This document shows positions 1 through 8,407 of a stretch of DNA of 30,600 bases, piece by piece. Under the pieces are notes generated by a model that saw only the letters and a list, made by a program, of their open reading frames with translations, searched no databases and had not been told where the DNA came from. The first letter of the stretch is position 1; the number at the start of each line of letters is the position of its first letter. Source of the stretch: CAITNM01 sp964446295 (lineage in GTDB: Bacteria > Pseudomonadota > Alphaproteobacteria > Paracaedibacterales > CAITNM01); assembly GCA_964446295.1 (NCBI GenBank), contig CAYUNR010000015.1, forward strand, positions 1-30,600, in the 5' to 3' direction. Made by a program: the position numbers and the translations under genes.

Positions 1-16
1 AGTACTTTATTGAGAA

Positions 17-1246
17 GTGTTCGTGTCGCGTATATCGATTAAAAATATCAATTTCTCTGAGAAAAAAGTTATTGTTAGGCTTGACCTCAACTTGCCGTTA
101 AAAGACGGGCAAATTCAAGATGTTACACGTATTACACGAATTATTCCTACCTTAGAAACGATTCTTGCGACCAATCCAAAATATATAGTTATATTGTCTC
201 ATTTGGGACGCCCAAAACCAAAACCACAAACTCAGTGGGATAAAAATGATAGCCTTGAACCAATCGCTAGTGCTTTGCAGGAATTGCTCGGACATTCGGT
301 TATTTTTTCAAATAAACAAATTGGACCAGACCTATATCAAGAACTCAATACACTCCCGAATGGCTCAGTACTAATGGCTGAAAATATTCGCTTTTACAGT
401 GGAGAAGAAGAAAATTCGAATGACTTTTCTAAACAATTAAGTCAATTAGGCGACATGTTTATAAACGACGCATTTTCTTGCTGTCATCGAGTGCACGCAT
501 CAGTAGTTGGCATCACAAAATATTTACCATCTTATGCTGGACTTTGCCTTGATAAAGAATTAAGCGTATTAGACAGCATTTTAGTAAATCCAAAACGACC
601 AGTAGTAGGCATTGTTGCAGGCAGCAAGGTATCTACAAAAATTGATCTATTATGGAATCTTTTAAATAAGCTAGATTATTTGTTCGTAGGCGGAGGCATG
701 GCCAATACTCTTTTGTGCGCTCAAGGATATAAAATGGGGGGATCATTTGTTGAAAATGATCGATTAGGCATTGCTGAAGCAGTTTTGCAGAAAGCAAAAA
801 GTAGTAGGTGTGAGTTATTGCTACCGATTGATGCAGTAGTCGCTAAAAAACTAGAACCAAACATATCTACCCAAGTTGTTAGTATTGATATGATTGATGC
901 TGATCAAGCTATGTATGATATTGGACCCAAAACATTAGAACGTCTGCAAAATATCCTAAAACTATGCGAAACAGTTTTATGGAATGGTCCAGTTGGAGTA
1001 TATGAAGTTTCACCTTTTGATCAAGGATCCAACATCATTGCAAAATCCATTGCACAGCGCACTCAAATAGGAAAAATTATTAGCGTAGCTGGAGGAGGAG
1101 ATACAATCGCAGTTGTTGGAGAGAACAGTGCCGATTTCACATACGTATCGACGGCAGGAGGAGCGTTTTTAGAATGGCTTGAAGGCAAAGTATTGCCTGG
1201 CGTTGAAGCCTTGGAATCTATAAATGAGCAAAAATTAATACCTTAA
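17..1246 (+). CDS. pgk: Phosphoglycerate kinase
   Basis: Glycolytic enzyme that transfers phosphate from 1,3-bisphosphoglycerate to ADP in the cytoplasm. The 409-residue length is close to the family norm of about 400. Visible family motifs are RLDLNLP (residues 21-27), a NDAF..HRVHAS substrate-binding stretch, GSKVSTKIDLL, GPVGVYE (near 325) and GGGDTIAVV (near 360), followed by STAGGAFLEWLEG at the C-terminal end. An in-frame TGA at 11-13 limits the N-terminus. The start is the GTG at 17 or the GTG at 23; no ATG is available near the conserved start of the domain. The gene upstream (often gap) lies outside the window. The gene converges with the protease-like gene, with only 16 bp between the stops and no obvious terminator. 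Confidence 0.97.
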   Translation: MFVSRISIKNINFSEKKVIVRLDLNLPLKDGQIQDVTRITRIIPTLETILATNPKYIVILSHLGRPKPKPQTQWDKNDSLEPIASALQELLGHSVIFSNKQIGPDLYQELNTLPNGSVLMAENIRFYSGEEENSNDFSKQLSQLGDMFINDAFSCCHRVHASVVGITKYLPSYAGLCLDKELSVLDSILVNPKRPVVGIVAGSKVSTKIDLLWNLLNKLDYLFVGGGMANTLLCAQGYKMGGSFVENDRLGIAEAVLQKAKSSRCELLLPIDAVVAKKLEPNISTQVVSIDMIDADQAMYDIGPKTLERLQNILKLCETVLWNGPVGVYEVSPFDQGSNIIAKSIAQRTQIGKIISVAGGGDTIAVVGENSADFTYVSTAGGAFLEWLEGKVLPGVEALESINEQKLIP

Positions 1247-1262
1247 TGGAAAAATAAAAGAT

Positions 1263-1685
1263 CTACTCATGTTTTGAAAATTTTGAATGCTGATGCATTA
1301 AAGCCATTTCGTGAGCAGAACAACCAAAGTGATGACCAATTTCATTAATTAACACATGATGTATTAATGCTTTTACATCCTCTTCATTCTCAACAGCATG
1401 ACGTATTAAGGGACAGCGATACAAATAAATAATATCTGGTTTCTTAGAGCGTGTTTTTTTCTTTAAAGGCAAAGGTATGCCCTGGTACAGTCCTAACAAA
1501 TCATATCTGTCTGTCATGGATAATTCAGCTAAAACATTATGCTCTGCAAAATTTTTCACTTCTATTACAAAATTTTTCAAATGTGAGCGAAATGATTTCG
1601 GTAATTTTTGCAAACTTTCATAAGCAAAATCATATATCTCAGCAACAGCTGGCATGCGTAAAACACAAATTTCATTTTTTTCCAT
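1263..1685 (-). CDS. Zincin-like metallopeptidase family (DUF1025/MMP type) with altered HExxH
   Basis: A 140-residue protein that resembles the short bacterial zincin-like family in which a C-terminal VxxHEIGHHFGLS-type motif supplies two zinc-binding histidines and the catalytic Glu. Here the motif at residues 114-119 reads NEIGHH: Glu115 and His118 are present, but the first histidine is Asn. The preceding residues are LIHHVLI, so two histidines occur four and five positions earlier. The N-terminal half is mostly helical with no signal peptide, implying a cytoplasmic protein. It starts at ATG 1685 and is divergent from the lipoprotein gene, with 85 bp between them. Family assignment rests on the motif, the spacing and the small size. 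Whether it is an active protease is doubtful because of the substitution. Confidence 0.75.
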   Translation of the reverse strand: MEKNEICVLRMPAVAEIYDFAYESLQKLPKSFRSHLKNFVIEVKNFAEHNVLAELSMTDRYDLLGLYQGIPLPLKKKTRSKKPDIIYLYRCPLIRHAVENEEDVKALIHHVLINEIGHHFGCSAHEMALMHQHSKFSKHE

Positions 1686-1770
1686 GTAAGCCCTTTTTTA
1701 TTCTATGGAAGCCATGGTTTAATAGTTAAGTTGTAACCTATAAAAGTTAATAAAAAGCGAAGGGTAAAAA

Positions 1771-2253
1771 ATGTTATCCATAAATTTTAAAATTATTTTA
1801 TTTTATGCATTCAGTTGCTTTTTTTTTAGTGGTTGCGAATCCGTTAAATCTGCAGTTGGGATAAAACAATCAAAAGTTTGGATTGAAAAAATCAATTTCA
1901 AAGCAGCAGCAAATGCAAATAATTCAGCTCCAATTAAAGTTGATGTAGTAATTGCATATAAGGACGACCTTGCAACTGAAATTGGGAAGCTAGACGCAAA
2001 TACATACTTTCAAAAGGCAAAAAAACTGAAATCAGATGCAGGTGACGATTTAGAAATATTTAGCATTGCGATTCTTCCCGATTCATCAGCCAGCTTAGAT
2101 ATTACACCATCAAACAGCGCAGGCGTGGTAGCATTAATGTTTGCTAGATATGACAGCCCGGGAGATCACCGAACAAATGTAAGCGCAGATTATGAAATTC
2201 AAGTAGACCTCAATAAAAATGATTTAAAAATAACAACAATTAAGAAAGGATGA
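1771..2253 (+). CDS. Putative outer-membrane or periplasmic lipoprotein
   Basis: A 160-residue protein with a lipoprotein-type leader: a Lys and a long hydrophobic stretch (residues 6-19), then FSGC with Cys22 as the likely lipidated residue. The lipobox is non-canonical because it has Phe instead of Leu at -3. The mature part is mixed alpha/beta, with VDVVIAY followed by a YFQKAKKLKSDAGDDLEIFSI segment. That layout vaguely recalls small lipoproteins of type VI secretion loci (TssJ-like), but no other secretion genes are nearby and I do not claim that function. A ribosome-binding site (AAGGG) precedes the ATG at 1771. It stands alone between a divergent gene and the helicase. Confidence 0.7.
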   Translation: MLSINFKIILFYAFSCFFFSGCESVKSAVGIKQSKVWIEKINFKAAANANNSAPIKVDVVIAYKDDLATEIGKLDANTYFQKAKKLKSDAGDDLEIFSIAILPDSSASLDITPSNSAGVVALMFARYDSPGDHRTNVSADYEIQVDLNKNDLKITTIKKG

Positions 2254-2263
2254 TTTTTATATT

Positions 2264-2517
2264 TTGACATATAATTAACATTCTTAATCTTAATATTCTT
2301 TTTTATTGCATTATTTTTTAATATAGGCTAAGTTGCAGATGAAATTTTAGGTTCCGATTCCGCGCCTACCTAATATGTGGTAGGGTTATTTGGCGAATTC
2401 CAAAAACTTTTTAAAGCGTTATCTGTTCACCATGTTGCTGCTCAAGAGCTAGCTTATGGATAAATTTCTGTCCACTTATTGTGGTTTATAGATAAACGTT
2501 TTTTTATGGAGTTTTAA
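2264..2517 (+). promoter_or_regulatory. Long structured leader of the helicase gene
   Basis: The 264 bp between the lipoprotein stop and the helicase start hold a perfect -35-like TTGACA at 2264-2269, with only loosely matching -10 hexamers after it (around 2285-2296). If it is used, the 5' leader would be about 210 nt. Within the leader, CCTACC (2365-2370) and GGTAGG (2379-2384) form a 6-bp stem with an 8-nt loop. GTTTA/TAAAC (2484-2497) sits directly before seven Ts (2499-2505), just upstream of the ribosome-binding site GGAG (2508-2511). The structures are seen in the sequence; a regulatory role is inference. Confidence 0.35.
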
Positions 2518-4210
2518 ATGAATACATTTAATGAACTGGGATTACCAGATTCGCTTACACAGTCACTTACACGCATGGGCTTAGTAAAGCCCACAGAAAT
2601 TCAAGCACAAACAATACCCTTAGCGCTTGAAGGCAATGATATTTTAGGATCAGCACAAACTGGTACAGGAAAAACAATGGCTTTTACGTTGCCATTGGTA
2701 AATCACTTGCTTAATAATCCAAATGCTACAGCGCTTGTATTAGCGCCTATACGTGAAATTGCTCAACAAGTTATGAATGCTTTGAAAGGTCTGGTAGGCG
2801 ATTCAAGAGATTTCAACACAGCTCTTATTATTGGTGGTGAACCTTACCCTAAGCAGCTTATGCAGCTAAAATCTCGCCCAAGAGTTGTTATAGGAACACC
2901 TGGCCGTATAATTGATCACTTAGAGCGTGGCACTTTACGAGTTGATAACCTAGAATGTTTAGTGCTTGATGAAACTGACCGTATGTTTGATATGGGGTTT
3001 GGTATTCAGCTTGAGCACATCATTTCTAAGTTACCGACCAAACGTCAAACAATGATGTTTTCAGCGACAATTCCACCAGCTATTGAAAAGCTAGCAGGAA
3101 AATACCTGAACGAACCAAAGCGCGTAGCGGTAGGTTCGGCAACATTGCCAATTCCTAAGATCAAACAAGAAATTGTTAATATTAATGAAAAAGATAAGTA
3201 CAAGCGTCTTTTACAAGAGATTGAGCAACGTGACGGTACAATAATTGTGTTTGTAAAAACAAAAATGAATGCTGACCGTTTGGCAGAAGCGCTTCGTAAA
3301 GAAGATCATTCAGCATCAGCTATTCATGGTGACTTGCGTCAACATCAACGTGAAAAAGTAATTCGTTCATTTCGTCTAGGCAAGTGCCGAGTTATGGTTG
3401 CTACCGATATTGCTGCTCGTGGGTTAGATATTCCTCACTTGATGCACGTTATCAATTATGATGTGCCTCCATGCCCTGAAGATTATATTCACCGTATTGG
3501 CAGAACAGGTCGCGCAGGCGCTGAAGGATTTGCTTTGTGTTTTATTACATCACAAGATGCAAAAAAGTGGAATGCTATTGAGAGATACATGAATCCTAAA
3601 GCTCACGAAGGATCAAATCGTAATTCTGGTTCAGGAAGCGGCTTTGGCCGATCATCACGATCTGGATCTGGTGATTTTGGGGGGCAACATCCTTTCGCAA
3701 ATAATGACAGAAGGAAACCATTCGCAGGTAAAAGTTCTGGTGAATCAAGAGGCGGAGCAAGAAGCGGTGGTTTCGGTAGCGGNNNNNNNNNNNNNNNNNN
3801 NNNNNNNNNNNNNNNNNNNNNNNNNNNNNNNNNNNNNNNNNNNNNNNNNNNNNNNNNNNNNNNNNNNNNNNNNNNNNNNNNNTGCTTCTAGAGGCGGCGG
3901 CTTCGGTGCAAGCAGAGGCGGTTCACGAAGCAGTGGCTTTGGTGACGCTCCAGCTGGTGAAGCTGGCGGCGGCGAATCAAGAGGCAATTCACGCGGCGGC
4001 GGATTCAGTGGGGGCGCTTCAAGAGGTGGTGGCTTCGGTAGCGGTGCTTCTAGAGGCGGCGGCTTCGGTGCAAGCAGAGGCGGTTCACGAAGCAGTGGCA
4101 CTAGCGAAAAAGGAAGAAGCAATTTTTCAAAACCTAACTCACGTGGACCAAAAAGCTCTTTTTCTGATCGCCCAAAAAGTGGAGCACCAAGCAAGCGTAC
4201 CTTTAGCTAA
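2518..4210 (+). CDS. DEAD-box RNA helicase with RG-rich tail (RhlE/CsdA-like), interrupted by an assembly gap
   Basis: ATP-dependent RNA helicase expected to act in ribosome assembly or mRNA turnover. The two RecA-like domains are complete. Q-motif region is at 20-35, motif I AQTGTGKT at 46-53, Ia APIREIA (usually PTRELA) near 77, motif II DETD at 151-154 (instead of DEAD), SAT at 182-184, ATDIAARGLDIP near 295-306 and HRIGRTGRAG at 325-334. From about residue 365 a Gly/Ser/Arg-rich disordered tail follows. The tail is interrupted by a run of 100 Ns at 3783-3882. With exactly 100 bases the frame is lost, but the frame after the gap (to TAA 4208-4210) encodes the same type of tail, so the true gap length should be a multiple of three and the gene is probably intact. 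The start ATG at 2518 has GGAG six bases upstream. Confidence 0.93.
3783..3882. other. Assembly gap (100 Ns) inside the helicase tail
   Basis: Exactly 100 undetermined bases, the usual placeholder for a gap of unknown size. Both sides are the repetitive RG-rich coding region, so the gap was probably caused by repeats. The bases before the gap (ending TTCGGTAGCGG) and after it (starting TGCTTCTAGA) join to give the same sequence as the uninterrupted stretch at 4034-4054, in frame. Confidence 0.95.
3883..4099 (+). repeat. 55-bp perfect direct repeat in the RG tail (3883-3937 and 4045-4099)
   Basis: The two 55-bp segments at 3883-3937 and 4045-4099 are identical. Their offset is 162 bp, exactly 54 codons, so the repeat is in frame and encodes alternating SRGGGFG and SRGGSRSSG modules. 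Shorter related modules (GGFGSG, SRGG) fill the remainder. This array explains the neighbouring assembly gap and could expand or contract between strains. Confidence 0.9.
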
Positions 4211-4236
4211 ACTTAACGCTTTCTATTGCTAACATT

Positions 4237-4271
4237 AAAGCTCTGCAGCATATTGCTGTAGAGCTTTTTTT
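4237..4271 (+). terminator. Rho-independent terminator after the helicase gene
   Basis: A 13-bp perfect stem AAAGCTCTGCAGC (4237-4249) and GCTGTAGAGCTTT (4255-4267), counting one G-T pair, encloses the loop ATATT and runs into seven Ts (4265-4271). It lies 27 bp after the helicase stop codon and separates this gene from the rseP operon. Confidence 0.9.
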
Positions 4272-4420
4272 GTAAATCAGATAAAAACCAAGGATATTTA
4301 GCAACACTAGCCAAGAAAATATATAGGCTTTTAAAGATTATTTGAAAAACCCTCTTTCGTTTCAACGCCAGATACCGTATCAATAAACATTATCTAGTTG
4401 TATTTTGGCAGGGGCCTTTC

Positions 4421-5575
4421 TTGTTCACTTGGGTTTTAGAATTTTTTATACCTTTTATCATATTAATGTCCGTTGTTGTCTTTGTTCATGAGTGGGGTCA
4501 TTTTTGGGTTGCCCGCAGGAATAATGTAAAAGTCGAAGATTTCGCCATTGGATTTGGTCCTGAACTGTTTGGATTCTCCGATAAAAAAGGTACCAGATGG
4601 GCATTTCGTTTAGTACCGTTGGGTGGTTACATAAAAATGCTAGGCGATGCTGATGCAACCAGCGCTACAGCTGACGATGCAATTATTACAAAACTCACTG
4701 AAGAAGAAAAAAAGCAAACTCTTCATGCAAAAACCCCTTGGCAACGCATTCAAGTTGCAGCAGGCGGACCACTAGCAAATTTTGCTTTTGCAATTGTTGC
4801 AATGATTGGCTTATTTGCGGTTTTTGGGGAACCAATTACACCACCTGTAATTGGATTTGTTGACCCTGCTGGTGTTGGGGCTAAACATGGTTTGCAAGAA
4901 AATGATCGCATCGTTGAAATTAACCGTGAGAAAATTCATTCCTTTGAGAATATGCTGCCTTTTATTCGCAGTGGAAAGCATGAAATCCTTTCAATAAAAT
5001 TGGAACGCGCCAAAAAACAAGTTCACTTGAATATCCCCTTAACGTTGAAAGATAAAGACACAGGCGAAATTCAAAAAATAAAGGTTCTGGGCATTAAGCC
5101 AAGCCCCTCTAAAGAATACAAAAAACTATCGTTTGGTGCCGCCGTAAAAACAGCTTTTTCAACTTTTTGGGGTATGTGCAAAACAATTGTCGTTGGGCTC
5201 GGTGAACTTTTAACTGGGCAGCGTAAAGGCGATGAGCTGGGTGGAATTGGTTCAATTGCAGACATGGCTTCCCAGAGTGCAAAACTTGGCGTTGCGGGCA
5301 TGTTGTGGTTCATGATTATCATGTCGATTAATCTTGGACTAATTAATCTATTTCCAATTCCTGTTCTAGATGGCGGACAAATACTCATGACCTCAATTGA
5401 ATGGGTCATTGGCAAACCGCTTCCTGAAAAAGTTCAAAAATATGTTTTTGGATCAGGTTTTGCTCTCGTAATTAGCTTAATGCTCTATTCCACTTGGAAC
5501 GATATAGTGCGCTACAATGTCATTCAAAAAATTTGCTCACTATTTCAAATAATCAGAGGATGGTTACCCCTATGA
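4421..5575 (+). CDS. rseP: RseP/MmpA-type site-2 protease (M50)
   Basis: Inner-membrane zinc protease that cuts transmembrane segments of anti-sigma factors and remnant signal peptides. Residues 8-22 form the first membrane helix, containing the zinc motif HEWGH at residues 23-27. The GGPLANF element follows near residue 117, one PDZ domain at about 125-215, and the second zinc-site motif NLFPIPVLDGGQ near 312-323 with flanking membrane helices. The 384-residue length with one PDZ fits alphaproteobacterial forms; the E. coli protein has two PDZ domains. The start is TTG at 4421, chosen because GGCAGGGG lies just upstream and no better start precedes the first helix. It is the first gene of rseP-bamA-skp-lpxD and its stop overlaps the bamA start (ATGA). 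Confidence 0.95.
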   Translation: MFTWVLEFFIPFIILMSVVVFVHEWGHFWVARRNNVKVEDFAIGFGPELFGFSDKKGTRWAFRLVPLGGYIKMLGDADATSATADDAIITKLTEEEKKQTLHAKTPWQRIQVAAGGPLANFAFAIVAMIGLFAVFGEPITPPVIGFVDPAGVGAKHGLQENDRIVEINREKIHSFENMLPFIRSGKHEILSIKLERAKKQVHLNIPLTLKDKDTGEIQKIKVLGIKPSPSKEYKKLSFGAAVKTAFSTFWGMCKTIVVGLGELLTGQRKGDELGGIGSIADMASQSAKLGVAGMLWFMIIMSINLGLINLFPIPVLDGGQILMTSIEWVIGKPLPEKVQKYVFGSGFALVISLMLYSTWNDIVRYNVIQKICSLFQIIRGWLPL

Positions 5576-7818
5576 TAAAATATTTCTTTTTTGCTTTCTT
5601 GTTATCTCTGAATTTAGCTTACGGTGAAGGACAAAAAATTTCACACATCAGCATTCAAGGTAATAACCGCATTGAAAATCAAACGATTCTTTCTTATTTA
5701 CCAATAAAAGTTGGCGATACAGCAGATCTTGATACAAACGATCAATGCTTGAAGACGTTGTTCGATACTGGGTACTTTCACGATGTAAAAGTTCATCGGG
5801 AGGGTGCAACGATCGTTATTCAACTTGAAGAAAACCCCATCATCAATAAGATTGCTTATGAAGGCAATGACAAAATTAAGGACGCTGATTTTAAAAAAGA
5901 AATACAGCTTCGCCCACGTGAAGTCCTTTCATATGCAAAAATCCAAGCTGCACAGCAACGCATTTTAGAAATATATCGTCGACTTGGACGTTTCAGTGCA
6001 AAGGTAGACCCAAAAATTATTCGTTTGCCTGAAAATCGCGTTGATTTAGTTTTTGAAATTGAAGAAGGACCAACTACATTTATTCGCAAAATTAATTTCA
6101 TCGGAAACAAAACTTTTAAAGGTTCTCGACTTGAAAAGGTTTTGCAAAGCAAAGTTTGGCATTGGTACAGATTTTTTGTGAATGATGACCTTTATGACCC
6201 TGACCGTTTCCTTAATGATCAACAAGAAATTAAAAAATTCTACAATGATCATGGTCATCCAGACGTACGTTTAATTTCTTCTATTGCTGAACTAAGTCCA
6301 GATAAGACAGCATATTTTTTAACTTTCACCATTGATGAAGGTAGAAAATACGAGTTTGGCAATGTAAAAATTAATTCTGAAATCAAATCAGTAAACATTG
6401 AAAAACTTAAAGAATGCATTCTCATTGAAAAAGGTGAAGAATTCAGCGGCGCTATGATTGATAAATCAATTAAAGCACTTACAGAATCTTTAGGAACAAT
6501 GGGTTATGCTTTTATTAATATTGAGCCAGAAACTTTAAAAAATGCAGAAACAGGCATTGCCGAGATTACATTCACAATCAAAGAAGGTCCAAGAGTCTAC
6601 ATTGAAACCATTGAAATAAAAGGAAATGATCGCACAAGAGATCATGTAATTCGCCGTAAAATTAGAATTCAAGAAGGTGATGCGTATAACAGTAAAAAAA
6701 TCAAGGATGCTGAACAGGAATTAAAAGACCTTGGGTATTTTAAAGAAACGCATGTTCAACCTGAAGAAGGTTCAGCAATAGACAAAGCCAAACTAAATGT
6801 TGATGTTGAAGAACAACGAACAGGAGAGCTAAATGTTGGCGTTGGTTACTCTACTTTAGACGGACCATTCACATCTTTAGGCGTTCGTGAAAGAAATTTT
6901 AGAGGCAGCGGACAGACTCTGCATTCAAATGCCATGATTTCTAAAAGAAGTATGGGCATAGATGCGGGTATTATTGAGCCAGCATTCTTAGATCGGGAAC
7001 TTGAAGGATCAGTAACAGCATCAGCAAATCAGTCAAAATATTCTCGTTCACATAAACATAACACCCTTGGTACAACCTTTGGTTTGGGGTACAACCTAAG
7101 CGAAATGTGGTGGCAAAACTTAGACTATACTATACGTTCCGAGAAAGAAACGGGGTTCAATGACAAGGCTTCTGCGATTATTCGCAACCAAAGTCATAAC
7201 GCTTTATTGTCAATGATTGGCCAAACTATTAACTTTGGAAAACTAGATAGTAGAGCAAATCCTACTAAGGGCTATGTTTTAAGTTATCAGACTAGTTTTG
7301 CAGGGCTAGGCGGCACAATAAAATACCTACAACATGTATGGAATGCTACCTTCTATCATCCGCTATTTTCTGAAGATGTTATTTTAAAAATTTCCGGTGA
7401 AACGGGGATGATACAAAAAATGGGCAAGCCTATTCGCGTTGTTGATAGCTTTCAAATGGGCTACACAAACTTTAGAGGTTTTGATTTTCAAGGTGTAGGT
7501 CCGCGCGACAAGAAAACCGGAGACCCATTAAATGGCACAAGAATGTGGCGTCAAGTAACTGAAATAAAGTTTCCGTCTGGTTTACCTGATGATTGGAAAA
7601 TTAACGCCAGCGTGTTCAATGAGCTGGGTTGTTTATGGCAACCAGGCCAAAAAGATGGCAACACACAAGATAGCAAAAAAATGCGTGCTTCTTTTGGGGC
7701 AGGAATACTTTGGACATCACCGTTTGGCCCGATTGGAATATCTTATGCCGTTCCATACCGCAGTCAAAAATATGATGAATCGCGCCGTTTGCAACTGCAA
7801 TTTAGTAACATCTTTTAG
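5572..7818 (+). CDS. bamA: Outer-membrane assembly factor BamA (Omp85)
   Basis: Central subunit of the BAM complex, which folds beta-barrel proteins into the outer membrane. It has a signal peptide (MIKYFFFAFLLSLNLAYG), then five POTRA repeats over roughly residues 25-425, each with the typical GN..(I/T)...(I/L) pattern such as IQGNNRIENQTIL and IKGNDRTRDHVI. The C-terminal Omp85 barrel includes GPFGPIGISYA and ends in ...LQFSNIF with the terminal aromatic residue recognised for barrel assembly. The length of 748 residues is normal. I chose ATG 5572 because it gives a proper signal peptide, overlaps the rseP stop by 4 nt and has AGAGGA upstream. Longer starts within rseP add a non-homologous extension. 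Confidence 0.96.
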   Translation: MIKYFFFAFLLSLNLAYGEGQKISHISIQGNNRIENQTILSYLPIKVGDTADLDTNDQCLKTLFDTGYFHDVKVHREGATIVIQLEENPIINKIAYEGNDKIKDADFKKEIQLRPREVLSYAKIQAAQQRILEIYRRLGRFSAKVDPKIIRLPENRVDLVFEIEEGPTTFIRKINFIGNKTFKGSRLEKVLQSKVWHWYRFFVNDDLYDPDRFLNDQQEIKKFYNDHGHPDVRLISSIAELSPDKTAYFLTFTIDEGRKYEFGNVKINSEIKSVNIEKLKECILIEKGEEFSGAMIDKSIKALTESLGTMGYAFINIEPETLKNAETGIAEITFTIKEGPRVYIETIEIKGNDRTRDHVIRRKIRIQEGDAYNSKKIKDAEQELKDLGYFKETHVQPEEGSAIDKAKLNVDVEEQRTGELNVGVGYSTLDGPFTSLGVRERNFRGSGQTLHSNAMISKRSMGIDAGIIEPAFLDRELEGSVTASANQSKYSRSHKHNTLGTTFGLGYNLSEMWWQNLDYTIRSEKETGFNDKASAIIRNQSHNALLSMIGQTINFGKLDSRANPTKGYVLSYQTSFAGLGGTIKYLQHVWNATFYHPLFSEDVILKISGETGMIQKMGKPIRVVDSFQMGYTNFRGFDFQGVGPRDKKTGDPLNGTRMWRQVTEIKFPSGLPDDWKINASVFNELGCLWQPGQKDGNTQDSKKMRASFGAGILWTSPFGPIGISYAVPYRSQKYDESRRLQLQFSNIF

Positions 7819-7820
7819 AA

Positions 7821-8405
7821 ATGTTTAAAGACTTTAGACCTTACCTGATTCAAGTTGCTTTTGCGGTTATTACCGTTATAACGGCTTATTGTATGCTAAA
7901 ACCACATTACAAAACTACTGGCCTTACTATAGGCCTGGTAAATATGGAACGTGTTCGCTCTCAGGCAACGCCATTTCAGCAGTTACATAAGCAAGATTTT
8001 GAAGCACGCTCAAAAGCACAAGAACGCTTAGAAACTTTAGAAAAAAGCATGCGTAAGGAATATGACGAACTGCAAACGCTACAACAAAAAAAACATGCAA
8101 AAACAGATGAGCTAACAAAACGAAAACTTGCTCTTGATAAAAAAGTCGCTGATTTAGATCAGCATTTTCATCAGGAACGAGATTCAATAAAACAAAAACT
8201 TGATAAAAACTTTTTGGCCATTGAATCTGAACTAGAAAGTATTATTCGAAGTTTTTGTAAAAAGCATAAGATTGATCTGTTTCTGAATACAACAAACAAT
8301 GGTCAAGAAGTTGCGCTAGTAGCAGATGAAAGTCTCAATCATACAGATAAAATAATTGAACTTTTGAACAAAAAAATACCAAATATTGATAAACTAGAAA
8401 AATAA
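7821..8405 (+). CDS. skp: OmpH/Skp-family periplasmic chaperone
   Basis: Trimeric chaperone that holds unfolded outer-membrane proteins in the periplasm and hands them to BamA. A hydrophobic N-terminal segment (about residues 8-26) could be an uncleaved anchor or signal. It is followed by the family's entry strand IGLVNMERVRSQ and then a long charged coiled coil (about 55-135), the tentacle arms, and a C-terminal region closing the body. The 194-residue length is typical. It starts 2 nt after bamA and ends 2 nt before lpxD, so the genes are almost certainly co-transcribed and translationally coupled. No typical signal-peptidase site is clear, so membrane anchoring is possible. Confidence 0.88.
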   Translation: MFKDFRPYLIQVAFAVITVITAYCMLKPHYKTTGLTIGLVNMERVRSQATPFQQLHKQDFEARSKAQERLETLEKSMRKEYDELQTLQQKKHAKTDELTKRKLALDKKVADLDQHFHQERDSIKQKLDKNFLAIESELESIIRSFCKKHKIDLFLNTTNNGQEVALVADESLNHTDKIIELLNKKIPNIDKLEK

Positions 8406-8407
8406 AG

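Noticed and set aside
1771..2253. Calling the lipoprotein a type VI secretion TssJ
   Set aside because: Only a vague similarity of layout and no other secretion genes nearby.
3745..4194. A Pro/Leu-rich reading frame on the minus strand of the helicase tail
   Set aside because: It is the antisense shadow of Gly/Arg/Ser repeats and crosses the N gap; no independent coding signal.
5494..5571. A 26-residue N-terminal extension of BamA within rseP
   Set aside because: It would precede the signal peptide and overlap rseP by 80 bp; ATG 5572 gives the expected ATGA overlap.
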